Program-made: the position numbers and the translations under genes
The notes under the pieces: model-generated
What the model saw: only the letters and a program-made list of their open reading frames with translations
What the model was told of the DNA's origin: nothing
Databases searched by the model: none
Shown here: positions 1 through 11,036 of the stretch, in pieces
How the letters are laid out: each line of letters opens with the position of its first letter
Position numbering within the stretch: position 1 is the first letter of the stretch
Source: Isoetes taiwanensis
Taxonomy: Eukaryota; Streptophyta; Lycopodiopsida; Isoetales; Isoetaceae
Direction: 5' to 3'
Assembly (NCBI GenBank): GCA_021234155.1
Contig: JAJEKV010000077.1
Coordinates: forward strand, 3,609,385 to 3,673,384
DNA length: 64,000 bases

Positions 1-471
1 GTTCCACCATGCTTCGCCCATTGTCTTGGAGGGTTTGGTAATCGCATATAGTCATTCTCGCTAACCTAGTCGGGCGATTTATGCAAACAAGATTAGAAAG
101 GGAAGTGCAAGATACTACAGTTTGAATGTATACGCGTATTATAATGTAGCACTTTCTATCTCTCGGTATCCCATCTGCATTTGGGTCTTTTTTATTGGTG
201 GTGTACAATAAAAGCAAGTACCAATCGACATAGGGTGTTTAACGGTGGTTGGCGGACCTTCATCGCGGACGCGCCGGCAATCCGCCACTTTTTGTTCCCT
301 CCCCGCCATTTTTCTCCAACCTCTGAAATGGTTGATCTTGGATCAATTTTGGAGGATCGGCCGATTGTTTGTCCAAGTCAGCGATCCCTGGTATGTAGCA
401 ATTGGTGGTGCTTGAATTTGCAATTGGCGGGCAAATTTTCCAAAGCTCCGCTTTGTTTGGCGTAATCGCAA

Positions 472-744
472 ATGGCGCTTTTTCTTTGCAGATGTTTTCC
501 AATGCAAGCGAATTGGGAAGGCGCATTCCTTTTGTCCATTTCTAAGAATGGAACAAGATTTGATCCTAAGAGTTTACTGTCAAGTTTGCATAATCTTGAA
601 GAGCAATCCCAGCAATTTAAGCAGCTATGTGGTCGGCTGGCTTCCAAAATTGCTGAGAGTATGCCATATACTGAGCCTTTTGCAAATGTTCCCGATGTTC
701 CAGAACAATCTTTTTGCTATGAATACATTCATGGTGGGTTGTGA
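472..744 (+). CDS. hypothetical exon-like ORF, 90 codons
   Basis: I do not recognise this ORF. It opens with ATG, and a splice-acceptor-like TTTCTTTGCAG lies within its first codons, so the true coding part may begin near 493 as an internal exon. The middle (SLHNLEEQSQQFKQLCGRL) is amphipathic and helix-like, and the ORF ends at TGA. The minus strand carries a longer overlapping ORF (617-976) with less protein-like composition. It could be an exon of a decayed gene or chance. No neighbour suggests a role. Confidence 0.22.
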   Translation: MALFLCRCFPMQANWEGAFLLSISKNGTRFDPKSLLSSLHNLEEQSQQFKQLCGRLASKIAESMPYTEPFANVPDVPEQSFCYEYIHGGL

Positions 745-1285
745 ATAGATTGCACAAGCATAAAGCAAAGAAGAAAAGGGTCGAAAGCACATTTCCAAAT
801 GGATTTGTGGACACCATGTTTTTCTTAAGTGGAGTAAGAGTAGACGAGATGCAACCTTGGGACAGCAATGAAGTACCTGTTTTATTGAGCTGCAGCTGTG
901 CGAACACAGATCCCCCTTGTCTACAAACTCGGCTTCTCCAAATCCATTTTGCACGTGGTTTTTGCCCAGAGAACAAGCCTTGAAGATCCAGTGACCAGAC
1001 CTTGAAGATCCGGAGCCCATAGCTCTTTCAAGAACCTTGATTTGGTTGCCTTTCCAAGTCTAGCCTCCGGGGATGGTCCCCGCTTCGGAATGGTTCGGTG
1101 CCTTAAGTTTGAGATTCTCCCTACTAGAGCTGGACTTTCACGAACAAATTGCCCACCATCTCTTGCCCTATTCAACCTTGATTCCTCATTCTATTCAGGG
1201 ATTTCTAAGTTCAAGCACAAAATGAAGCGTAAAAGACGGGTTGGATGTCTTCATTGCATGAGAATGCTCCATTGCATATAAATGG

Positions 1286-1594
1286 TTGTTTATCGAATGC
1301 ATGCGGGGGTGCGAAATGTCACCAAAAGAGATCGATTCTCTTCTTATAATTCTAGCACGTAAGAAATGGAAAATGGAACAAGAAGAGGCGTGGTTAACAC
1401 GAAGTTACGCTAGAGTTTCTATCTTGATTGAGACACCGAAACCGGAAGAATTAAATGAGGTATGTTTAGATAAATTAGTATTGGGTTCATTTGAAATTAT
1501 GATTGACATGACTTCTCTTATCATGTTTGCGGATACAAGGATATACTTGCTATCCCTTAAGGAAGACATATCAAGGGTAGAAAATCGAGGTTAG
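1286..1594 (+). CDS. hypothetical ORF, 102 codons
   Basis: An uninterrupted reading frame rich in charged residues (SPKEIDSLL, KKWKMEQEEAW, KPEELNEV) and predicted to be mostly helical and soluble. No family motif is visible, there is no upstream promoter signal I can support, and no second exon is evident. Composition is more protein-like than most ORFs nearby, so a decayed exon is possible. A chance ORF is equally likely. Confidence 0.2.
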   Translation: MFIECMRGCEMSPKEIDSLLIILARKKWKMEQEEAWLTRSYARVSILIETPKPEELNEVCLDKLVLGSFEIMIDMTSLIMFADTRIYLLSLKEDISRVENRG

Positions 1595-2312
1595 AACTTC
1601 TCAAATCAAAGGAGAAGTACTTATCTAAATGGCGGTTCTCTCTTGACGGACACTGGCCGCACCGACAAACATATCAAATGGTGGTGCTATTGTACCTTTT
1701 GTCCGCAATGGTCGGGTTTGGGACAAGCCAGGCGACTCAAGAGCGAGAGGAAAATTTTTAAGAGAAAGATCCCCAACATGTCACCTTCTAAAAATCCGAG
1801 CAATGTTTGTCTTTCCGGGGGATAATTCACTTTCGATTCAAATTTATCCTCCCCTCACTGGATTAAGAGTAGCCAAAAAGAAAAAGAGTAATCGCCTCAA
1901 GTAAAATGAACTTCCTCGCATGCGTTTGTGTAACGCATGTTATTTATAATATTCCATGCATGTTTGGAGTGCATATTAGGACAGAAGCATGAGATCCAAG
2001 AGTTTAGTCTTCGCATTTGTTTTAAATATCTTGTGATTTTGTCGCACGTTTAGTATGGTACCTGCATATTATCACCGCAAGTATTAATACCATATGCATA
2101 CCTCTCATTTAAAAAGTACTTTAAATACATTTTATAGAATTATAAAATACTTATTAAATACATAAAATACGTACTTTACGTATAGTAGGTTAAGTACTTC
2201 GTGTAATTTTTAAAACTATAATTTCTTGTATTGTAGTTGAAATAGTTGCAATAACAACTAATATGACGAACTTCAAGTTTTAAATAATTGAACCAAAATA
2301 TATTACTCTAGA

Positions 2313-2458
2313 AAAATAAGTACAATATATGTACAAAATTAACACCATTAAGTACATTCTCTCAAACCTTATAGTATTTTGCAAACCTTAATATACAGTA
2401 TGCAAAAACTTGTACATGCATACCCCACAAATGAGGATCGCTATGTATGGTCCAGATC
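2313..2458 (+). repeat. dispersed repeat, inverted partner at 35521-35664
   Basis: The reverse complement of 35521-35664 matches this segment at roughly 90 percent by eye over about 145 bp. Shared blocks include CACCATTAAGTACATTCTC and ATGCATACCCCACAAA. No coding potential and no clear terminal repeats are seen. It is probably a fragment of an interspersed transposon (LTR or MITE debris) present at least twice in the window. Confidence 0.75.
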
Positions 2459-2806
2459 TTGGAATAAAGGGGTTATATGCCCATCCGACAGCTCTCGTTG
2501 CCAAGACTATGTCGTGACAATAGTTTAGCTAAATTCTTTTATACAATAGTTGCGAAGCTTCATTTATTGTTGGCAATTATTATTCTAGCATACAGATTTT
2601 ATACTTCCCATTTAATTGGGTAAGGTTTAACCAACATTTATTCATCATGAAACTAGAGGAACAACATCAAGCTTTATCAATCTTAGCATTAGTCGTCTCA
2701 AAAACAAAATAAGAAAGGAAAAAAAAAACATCTGTTAATTTATTATGGCATTGTTTCTCCCTTCAATTTTTTCCTAACCTTTGCCCCAAGCCTGCCCTTC
2801 TGCTAG
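2459..2806. other. AT-rich spacer
   Basis: No gene or repeat recognised. It contains an A-rich run near 2,717-2,730 and ends at the T-run that begins the inverted-repeat arm. Confidence 0.6.
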
Positions 2807-2986
2807 TTTTTGGGTTGCCCCTAGGGGGGCAAACCCTTGTTTATGTGGGCTTTTGGCATATCCTAGGTATATGCTAGAATATCCCTAGGATATGCTGGTG
2901 ACTGCTTAAAACTTATGATTGGCTGTAAATGCTCGGTCACTTCTGTTGGTGGGCAGCCGCTCTCGAAACCGGGTAACCGGAGAGGT
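2807..2986 (+). repeat. left 180-bp inverted-repeat arm
   Basis: This segment is the reverse complement of 15099-15277 with only a few mismatches over about 180 bp. The outer end reads TTTTGGGTTGCCCCTAGG and the inner end ACCGGAGAGGT. Inside is an imperfect palindrome (GCATATCCTAGG ... CCTAGGATATGC). A diverged third copy of the outer half lies at about 9240-9358. The arm could be the terminal inverted repeat of a DNA transposon, or one of two oppositely oriented copies of an independent SINE/MITE-like repeat. I saw no clean target duplication outside it. Confidence 0.88.
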
Positions 2987-3263
2987 CTCTTCGGCAGATG
3001 GCAAGTATGTGGTGGGTTTTTTGATCGGATATCTTGCCCTCAGTGTACCCGCCCTCGATTCCAAGAAGGTTTCTCAATGTGGCAAGGCCAAGAGCGAAAA
3101 CATCACGGGGCAAGGCCTCAAATATGTTGGCGATGCCGTGAGAAGAGGGTGTTGGCGAAAAAATGAGTCTCCATCGGGCGGTTGAGGGTGCCGAGGATGC
3201 CAAGAAATCTTGGAGAGGTTGGGCCCGTGAAAAGGTTACCGATCTCGATGAAGCTGCCACAAA
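2987..3263 (+). pseudogene. LEA-like protein exon fragment
   Basis: Starting right at the inner edge of the left arm, two overlapping plus-strand frames together read like a seed/desiccation LEA protein. A hydrophobic stretch (GFLIGYLALSVPALDS) resembling a signal peptide is followed by charged helix, ending in EDAKKSWRGWAREKVTD. The W-x-x-W-A-[KR]-[ED]-K pattern is typical of plant group-4-like LEA and related proteins. A frame change occurs near 3,120-3,150. The segment ends with a canonical splice donor (AA/GTAAGT at 3262-3269), so it is an exon copied with its intron border. Family assignment is by resemblance only. Confidence 0.38.
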
Positions 3264-3599
3264 GTAAGTTGTTGATCTTTCTATGGATTATGCATTTTCA
3301 TCGATGGGTTTTCAATTAGAGTTTTATCGTGGTTATGCATTTCACGTTAATGGTTACGTGGTCGTAATTTCTTTTTGCTTTGTGATGTCTCTGCCTTCAA
3401 CTTTATTATTCATGGTGATAAAAATAATGATAGTTTAACGTTTTTGTCTCTAGTGAGAAAGGAATGGTAGGATGATACAAGATGCGATGAAGTCCTTGAA
3501 AGGCGGGACCTTGAGGATCCAACCACTAATTATTTGACACATTAAACTCTTGCCATGTTGTGGTTCGATTTAAAAACCGGCGAATACTACGACAATTTG
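3264..3599. other. intron-like and unassigned sequence
   Basis: T-rich sequence following the splice donor at 3264, consistent with intron retained after the LEA-like exon. No second exon of that gene is recognised before the LRR relic begins. Confidence 0.4.
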
Positions 3600-5080
3600 T
3601 TGCTAGAAATCAATGTACTTTTAGCAAGCTCATTCCTGCAAGAGTAGAGGGAATGCCACCTGTGAGCAAATTGTTCTACAAGTGTAATAAACCAAGCTTA
3701 GTGTTTTCCTCAAATTCTGAAGGAATTTGACCACTGATGTTGTTAAAAGACAAGTGTAGTTCCACTGGTGACATGAACGACCTTCCGGGCAAAGTTTACA
3801 TTTGTAATCTAGCAAGCCATTTCGGAATCTGCCCTGTTAATTTGCATCTTCTGAATCTAAGAATTTCCAAGGCTGGAACCGTGGCAAGTCCACTTATCTT
3901 CTCAAAACTGAGATCATTGTCATTCACCAAAGAAAAAGGCAGAATTCCATCCTTGACTTGGCCTTGTAATTTGTTGGATGCAAGTGAAAGTCGTAGCAAG
4001 CCTGTAAGACCATAAAGTCCACCTAGTTTGTCTAGCTTTATCGCATTCTGTTCTAGAACAAGATCAGTCAACCGGTGCAGATTACTGTAATCTGAGTCTA
4101 CACCTGTTATCCTATTCTGACTGAGGACTAAATCTCCAAAGCTTGAAGGAAATACGTTTGGAATATTACCACTGAGTCCACAGTTAGAGAGACCCAAAAT
4201 ATACAAATTTGGAATTGTTGCAACCCCTGTAATACTATTGAAACTACTAAGGGTGTTGCTGTGCATTAATAATGAAGACAAACTATTGAGACCACTCATA
4301 TAAGAATGCAAAGTCAGTAATTACATTTGTGCCTTAGATCTAGGCTATCAAGACCGGCAGATTTCTAACAAGGCCCGCAGAATAGCCCTAAAGATGATTA
4401 TATGAAAGGTCTATTTGCCTCACTTTTGGCTGATCCCAAGTGTAGCTGAATTTGCCCTCGACATAGAAGTGTTTGAGATGATCAAAACTCCAGATTATAT
4501 AGCTGCCCAAAAGATTTTGGAATGGTGCCACTCGGACCCAAATTAGTAGAAACATCAAGATAAGTAAGATTATGCAAGTTTCCTAATGAGTCGGAGGCTT
4601 CCACTCAAGTGATTGTTGTAAAGAAGTAATTGTTGCATTGGAAAGCTTGCCAAGTGATGCGGTAAGGAGGCGATATTTTTGTATTTGTAATCTCAAGGCA
4701 TTGCGCACTAGAGAGGGTGCCAATGCTTTTTTGGAATGCTCCCGATATGAATGTAGAAGACAAATCCAAGTCTTGTAGCTTGGATAGGCCCTATTGTTGA
4801 AAGAATTGATCCCGAAAATTTTGTATTACTTAACGTTGCAAACTCTAGTCTATCTGGTTTCCCAACCACTCTATTGTTCCACCCAACTGCATTAAGATTG
4901 AGTTGAAGAATTTGTAAAAGCTGAAAATTCTTGAACAAGGTCTAATCCTGCTGTTAGATTGCATCCACTTAAATCCAACTCCTTCAAATTCTTGATTGCC
5001 TAAGGAGGCTGAATCTCTCCTCCCAAATTCGAAATTTGATCTTAGATTTAGAACACGAAGCTTTGACAAAAACCTTAATG
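3600..5080 (-). pseudogene. LRR receptor-like gene fragment
   Basis: Minus-strand frames encode extracellular plant-type leucine-rich repeats of the LxxLxLxxNxLxGxIP class. The longest open piece (171 codons, 4311-3796) contains LYILGLSNCGLSGNIP, LRLSLASNKLQGQV and LRFRRCKLTGQIPKW. Upstream pieces in other frames give LTYLDVSTNLGPSGTIPKSF (about 4590-4520) and VRQIDLSYNHL (about 4430-4400). A downstream piece gives VELHLSFNNISGQIPSEF (about 3760-3700) followed by an in-frame stop. At least three frame changes and several stops break it. No signal peptide, transmembrane segment or kinase domain was found, so it is an internal fragment of a receptor-like protein or kinase. Confidence 0.82.
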
Positions 5081-5743
5081 AACTTGGAATGGTGCGGATA
5101 TTCCGAGGGGATTTTTATGACATGTCTAGAAACATGCACCCAGGCATTGTGGAATATTCAGATTTTTGAAAACTAGTTATTTTATCAATGGGTGCAGGAA
5201 CTCCATTAAAGGCAGGAACATTAAGCTGGTGATTGTGGTGGTACAGCCAGGTCTTAATGGTAATTCCTTTTTACACTTGGTAAGGGCTGTAAATTTGCAT
5301 CATCAATCAGGTGACTTTATCAAATGCTTTATCGATGGTTAAAACTCAGCTGGGTTACACTAACTTTAAAAATGTTCTGCCAGCTTGCCTTGTTAAAAAG
5401 TCTTATTTAAACTGTACTTAACCAGATTGCAGAGGCCTGCATTTATAATTTTATCCACCATTCTTGCAGCATCATCAGTTACTTGTGCACTTCCTGAACC
5501 CACTATTTCAATCAGAACCGTAGCACCACTAATCATCTATATGCGGGAACTGTTAAACTGTTTCTATGTTCAAGTGCTTAATAAGTGACGAATAATGTAG
5601 GGAAATGTCAGTATTCTCTTCAAATTGCAATTAGCATCATAATTCTACTTGCACATCTTGTAAAGCTTTTATAGATTGCAGAAGATTACGTCACCAAGTC
5701 TTTCCTGCAACATTGTTATAAATTGTAATAATAAAATGAAGCA
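5081..5743. other. possible LRR gene 5' remnant and unassigned DNA
   Basis: Minus-strand translation from about 5560 to 5090 gives short protein-like stretches (for example VTDDAARMVDKIINAGLC) but no open frame links them to the LRR repeats. This may be the decayed N-terminal exon of the same gene. Nothing else recognised. Confidence 0.3.
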
Positions 5744-5947
5744 ATGCGGATTGCATGTGATATAAATGAAGACAAGATGATGGCTCTTGAGCGTCGCGTG
5801 AAGTTGACATGCGAGGGGTGTGTCACATTCGTCTCACAAGATCCGAATGAGCTTAAGAGGTCCCTTGGCAGGTTGCAAGTGGAATTAGAGGATTGCATAT
5901 GTACACTCTTAACATGGAAAAGTCAGTGTTGGCGATTCTTCAAGTAA
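5744..5947 (+). CDS. hypothetical exon-like ORF, 67 codons
   Basis: A compact ORF with protein-like composition (ALERRVKLTCEGCVTF, DPNELKRSLGRLQVELEDC). The last codons overlap a splice-donor-like AAGTAAGC, so it may be an exon carried into the block like its neighbours. I do not recognise the family. It lies between the LRR relic and AT-rich sequence, and no promoter or second exon is seen. Confidence 0.25.
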   Translation: MRIACDINEDKMMALERRVKLTCEGCVTFVSQDPNELKRSLGRLQVELEDCICTLLTWKSQCWRFFK

Positions 5948-6804
5948 GCTTTTTTAAATCATACCGCATGTGGAGATGGAGATTTCTCATTTTTTATTTT
6001 TGATGTATCAGAATGTAGGCTTGATAGATGTCGAGAAGATATAAAGGTCCCCTGCCGTGGTGACCACCAACAAATATTAGGCGTGTTCGAGAAGATGTTA
6101 TTAATTTTTCTGGTTTTGTGTTTAAAGTGCCAATTGGTGGACATAGAATGTCAGCTTGTCTTGATTTTTACCATCTTCTTTGATTATTTTTGCACGGTCA
6201 ATCATCTAAGAAGCTACATTTCTAGAACAACAAACTGGCCAATGAATCTCTCCTTTATGTTTCCAATGAATTCAAATGTTTACAGACATTATAAGCATGT
6301 TTCTTTTTATGGGCACCACAGTTGCATGGCCACATGCATTCTACACAGGTATCAAGAGGTAGTAAGCATATATATTGGGTCTTGATGGGACAATTTCCAA
6401 ATATTGGCAAGAACTTGGCAGTGTATTTCAAAAAGCTGCATAAAAATGATGATTGTACGGGGACTCTTTTTACTCAATGAGAAGTACTATAGGTGTGGTG
6501 AAGGTTGATAAAATTGGGTTCAAGGATTTTCTTTGTGGAATCTTTCTATTTGGATTCCGCATATATACAAAAAACATAAGCATAGAAATTCGTTGGTACG
6601 CAAATAGATGTGGTAACTAATGAAATATCATATTTGAGAGAAATAGAAGATAATATGGGCGAAATATAAAATTGGAACAATAATTTGTATCTCAAACATA
6701 TGGAGAATCGTTAACTTATGGAAATGAGGAAATAAAAACAATAAACTAATTCTCTGTTGCATCACATTGTGCACCATTGCTATTGCTATGGATAACCATA
6801 CGTG
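5948..6804. other. unassigned AT-rich sequence
   Basis: Short ORFs occur on both strands (for example 6083-6385 plus, 6628-6846 minus) but none has a recognisable motif. No RNA gene or transposon end seen. Confidence 0.5.
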
Positions 6805-7350
6805 ATAATCTTTTAACTTTAAGTCAAGAAGCATTTTCATAATCATTTGACTTTAAGTCAAGAAGCATTTTGACAATGAAGATCCTCTACATGTGTAATG
6901 ATATAGTATATGCTAAATTCAAGACAACCACCCAAATATGCATGCCACGTATTTGTGATGTTGTAATTTCAATATTTGCTAAATTTAGAAGACCAACATC
7001 CCCATTGAATGGGGTTAAAAACGTAAAGGAAAAATTAGCAAAATGATGTTCTATGGATATTTGCGATGTTGTATATTCAAAGATTTGCTAATATTTAGAA
7101 GACCAACGTCCCCATAAAATGGGGTTAAAGGCGTAAAGGAAAAATTAGCAAAATGATGTTCTATGGATAATTATGTATGCTAAACATTTATTTTGACAAT
7201 GACTACCATATGACTTTAAGTCCAGGAGCATTTTCGCAATATGTGTGTAATACTATAGTATATGCCAAAATCAAGACAACTGCCCAAATGTGTGCCTTCT
7301 ATTTGCAATGGTGTAATGATAGTATTTGCACCCCCCAAATAAAGGGTTAA
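6805..7350. repeat. nested local tandem duplications (37, 110 and about 350 bp)
   Basis: Three layers of repetition are visible. A 37-bp unit around GACTTTAAGTCAAGAAGCATTT is repeated at about 6809-6880 and again, diverged, near 7204. A 110-bp unit containing TTTAGAAGACCAAC and CCCCAT..ATGGGGTTAAA is tandem at about 6957-7066 and 7067-7176. The segment 6885-6960 recurs in diverged form at 7232-7310, implying an earlier duplication of about 350 bp. No coding signal. Confidence 0.8.
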
Positions 7351-7399
7351 AAACATTCACAGGTTTGCCTAGATTTTCTCATCAATTTTCGACTGCAAA

Positions 7400-7890
7400 T
7401 GTGGTTAATAAAGTCTACAACTTTCTCATTCAAATTGTTGCTTTTGTTCCATTTGCATATGTGTAAAGTATCTCAAAGCTTCCATACCAGATACCATTGT
7501 CAGGATACCCTGAGACAAGTGCATTTCATGACTCAATAGTCCTAAATTCCTGCTTATTAAAAACTTCATGTGCCTCTGACAGCAAGCCAAATTTGGCATA
7601 AAGGTCAATCAATGTGGTGCCCACAAAACCGGTCTTTATCCAAACCCTTCGCACCTTTCTATGTATCTCTTGGCCCTTGTCAATAGCCCCTATGCTGCCA
7701 TAGCACTTTAAGCCACAAAAAAATGTGACAACATCTGGTCAGAACTTCATTTCCACATCCATGTTCAATACAGCCTACCAATCATTTCATTCCATGAGAC
7801 TACATTTCTGATTACGAGATGGTCAGAGACATTCTGTGCCTCTGTAACTGAATGAGACTTGGCATACATGCTGATCAAAATGTTACAACT
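7400..7890 (-). pseudogene. PPR protein gene fragment (plant PLS-type)
   Basis: Minus-strand frames read as pentatricopeptide repeats. LISMYAKSHSVTEAQNV followed by VIRNVVSWNEMIG is one repeat, and GAIDKGQEIHRKVRR, GTTLIDLYAKFGLLSEA and HEVFNKQEFRTIES form the next. These are classic plant organelle RNA-editing/processing PPR signatures (xLIxMYAKxGxxxxAxxVF; RNVVSWNxMI). Frame changes and stops interrupt it at several points, including a stop where a Trp is expected after FRTIES. It has the same orientation as the PPR piece at 14040-14290 and may belong to the same original gene. Confidence 0.82.
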
Positions 7891-8090
7891 CTAGATAACC
7901 AATATAATCACATGAACTCAGTCAATTTGTGTTAATAAAACCTACATAACAATCACTACATGATAGAACAACATATACAACCATCCCAATGAATAGCAAC
8001 TTTACTAATAAAAAACACTATTGTTCTTGCGTTCATTCGAACACAAAAGAACGAAACAGAACCCATGAAACCACAACCTCGAGCCATCAG

Positions 8091-8132
8091 AGGGCAACCC
8101 CTCGTGCGCAGCACCTTGTTTTTTTTTTTTTT
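8091..8132 (+). repeat. short repeat with T-tail, inverted partner at 9184-9220
   Basis: The segment from AGGGCAACCCC through GCGCAGCACCTTG ends in a run of T. Its reverse complement occurs at 9184-9220 with two differences near CACGAGG/CACGGAG. Each copy ends in the homopolymer on the inner side. This fits either the termini of a 1.1-kb inverted-repeat element or two copies of a SINE-like repeat with a 3' T-run in opposite orientation. Confidence 0.7.
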
Positions 8133-9183
8133 GAAATTACTATCAAATTTTTAAGCATAAATGACTCAACTTGAATGTCACATATTATCTAAAAGTCTAA
8201 CCTATCCATGTGTCATAAAATCTGACATGGCCTCATTGTAAACCATCAATATTGATCTATAAATATATAGGGCTCAAAATATTAGACATGGATTGGGAAG
8301 GGTATGCACATACAGAGGTTCACCCTACCACTCCCGCTACAGGGCTCGGAATGTGAGCTGGCTGGGCATGTTTCTGCTAACAAGGCCTGCATGTAGGCTG
8401 GCTGAGCTTCCCATTGTCCCGGAGCTATGGTTACGATGTTTTGTTAATTTGACTATGTTTCTCTGCTTCGGATACTCATGTTTGGTATTTCCTTGGATTA
8501 TTTGTCATTGGCTAGCACTGTACTCATATAGAATCTGGTGTCTTTGCTTGTGCTTATGTTATTATTATCCAAGGTTTCCAAGATATTTCCATGCATGCAG
8601 TGGCTGTCAGGGATCCTTACTTAGTCACGAGGACTAACCCCAGTGAGTGCATGTACAATGAATTAGCAAGCAGCGGGCAATGTGACGACAGCAATGCAGC
8701 TGAGGATCGTGGTTGAATTGGAAGCTTCCGAGTTGACTTGATAAAGTTGGATGTTGTATCAATTGAAAATATTGATTCCTTTGAATGTTAATATTACTGA
8801 TTATATTGAACTCATAAGCATTTGTCCATTGAATTTGGAGTATAAAAGTTCAATGGTAATGAAGATTCAATTCTTCACCATCTGCAATTTTGTGTGTCAA
8901 GCTTAAGCATATGTCAATTCAGCAGACTCGTCACAGTTTATCTGTTCCATGGTGCATGAGCTGATTCGAGCACATAGAATCTTATGATGTAGAGCAACAA
9001 CATTTATCCAAAACATAGTAATAATCATTGTTCATTTGAGAGAATGCTGAAGACCATCAACATATTACAATCGATAAGAATATATAATTGGGAACGAAGG
9101 ATATAAAAATTATTTTTTCATATGAGAAAAACTAGAACTATATTCATTGAAATACAGGATAAAATAAGTTGCATTGCAATGAT
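8133..9183. other. sequence between the short inverted repeats
   Basis: AT-rich, with one plus-strand ORF at 8293-8637 whose Trp/Tyr/Cys-heavy composition does not look like a conserved protein. No transposase motif recognised. Confidence 0.45.
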
Positions 9184-9220
9184 AAAAAAAAAACAAGGTG
9201 CTGCGCACGGAGGGTTGCCC
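9184..9220 (-). repeat. short repeat with A-run, partner of 8091-8132
   Basis: Reads A(9)CAAGGTGCTGCGCACGG onward and matches the reverse complement of 8091-8132. It lies directly next to the diverged third arm copy at 9240-9358. Confidence 0.7.
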
Positions 9221-9239
9221 TCCGTGACCCGAGAGTGAA

Positions 9240-9358
9240 ATGGCTTAAATCACACTTCAAAGTCATGTTTTTTATTAGCATATCTTGACATATACTTGGA
9301 ATATGTCATAAACTCACATGGATGAGGGTTTTCCCCTTAGGGGCAACCCAAAAAACTG
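9240..9358 (-). repeat. diverged third copy of the 180-bp arm (outer half)
   Basis: Read on the plus strand this ends CCCCTTAGGGGCAACCC followed by an A-run, as the right arm at 15099-15277 does. It aligns over about 110 bp, including the TATAC(C/T)T(A/T)GGA(A)TATG block, but is clearly older. It shows that the arm repeat is dispersed and not unique to the two ends of the block. Confidence 0.65.
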
Positions 9359-11036
9359 GACTCAAACATATCAGTGGAATGCTATTTCCATGCCCAATTC
9401 ATAACTCATAAGGCAAGGCATTCAAATACGCTAATAACTCACAAATTGAATGTTGCAAAGAGGAAAAAGAAACACAATCCATTGGTTCCATTCAAACCTT
9501 GAACATATCGAAAAACGAGAAGCAAGAATGATGATTTAGTTGGTGTTTTCTTTAAATGCAAGTTCTAGTTGGAACACAATTACCGAGTATCAAGTTAGCA
9601 ATTGTTCGGCCATTTGCAAATATTCTCTTCCATAATACAGAATGGCAATGAGACAAAGTTCCAAATCTCTGTCTAATGCACCAAAGATAAAAAATGAGAA
9701 CTTTATGTCATATTTCTCATTGAGGAGGCTACATTAAAGCTAAAATCATAGCTACAATGGACATCATAATTGTCATAATTGCTCTTGTCTCAACATCTAG
9801 CCTTCAATCCAATGTAAAATCATTTATAATGTCTTAGGGACACGAGAATATGAACCAAGGTAAAACCAACTACAAATGTAAAACCACCACTTTATGGGTT
9901 TGCCATCATGGCAAGCATATGTCCGTGAATGACAGATAATTATTTGTGGAACCAATCCCAATGCCTCTCGAGGCTTTAATATAATTTCTTTAGTAACAAA
10001 AAGCACATGGTTATGACTACGATTCCCACACACTTGCCTTCTTGCTAAGACACTTCACAATTGAGAGATCCAACACAAATGGACCTCTTAACAATCTATA
10101 CATTTAAAATCACAGAACATACAAAAGGCTAGGGTCTTTCTTGTAAGCAAGCATAGAGGACGTATTGGTGGTAATGCATGCATGCATATCAGCACGATCT
10201 CAACAAAATATCCAATAAAAGTGTCACATATCCAACCGTTATTCTATTAAGCATGTTACCTTCCAGAGTTTATGTTGTAATGTCCAGAGAAAATTGCCCA
10301 GTTTGGGCATGTCTACCACAACCTGGTATGCTCAACTATATACACAGAAATTGCTCTAGTAGATCCAAGCAGGGTTTTGGATAAACCAACATAGAAAACA
10401 ACTGCGTAGCCTTTTATCTTTAGAATCGTATGCTAAGATCCAAGCATAAAGCAGTACAAAAGCAAAAGACGGAAGCAAATGATCATCTCTAAAGTAACCA
10501 AGCAGTAAATACCTTCGAAATGACTTATCAATGAATTTCAAAGGCATCCTGCAATGATGGACAAATTATTCACAGTAGCAAGTTGCTATCCTTGTCTAAG
10601 AAATAGGCTGAGCACAAATTCTTCCTTTAATAATTAAAATATAAGTGAGGTTTCAGGGATAGAGTGTTTGACCTCCAGCGATAAAATGAATCAATTCTCG
10701 AATATAATAACACATCTTGGCCTTGCTGCTAAGAGCCACTTGAGGATGGCACATCTGCATTCCATGCGCATTGCAAGCACAAAATAATAAGAACATAAGT
10801 CTTTAAAATAGTAATAGTGAGATGGAAAGGGTAAAACCTATGCGCAGATGCACTGATTTGCTATTCTTGAGAAGGAGAAATCTTCTAAGTAAGAAGAAAA
10901 ATATTGTCTCAACTTGTGTTGTGCATATTCTACTCATCAGACTAACTACTAACAAAGGTTGGTTGATTCATTGTACTATCCACACAAACTATATGACCAG
11001 ACCTGATCGCCTTTGGCATATGGATGTCGTTGGACA
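9359..11036. other. unassigned AT-rich sequence
   Basis: No domain, RNA gene or transposon boundary recognised. ORFs at 9824-10033, 10178-10384, 10356-10547 and 10822-11127 overlap on opposite strands and look like chance frames. Confidence 0.5.

Larger units (their letters stand above)
1..2312. other. AT-rich DNA without an assignable gene
   Basis: Apart from the two short ORFs listed separately I see no gene, RNA or transposon end here. The first 1.9 kb has moderate GC and several short overlapping ORFs on both strands, none with a recognisable domain. From about 1,900 to 2,312 the sequence becomes strongly AT-rich with TACTTTAA/TAAATAC-like runs and no coding signal. Confidence 0.6.

Noticed and set aside
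8293-8637. 114-codon ORF
   Set aside because: Composition heavy in Trp, Tyr and Cys with no motif, no splice signals and no homologous frame elsewhere in the window; probably chance.
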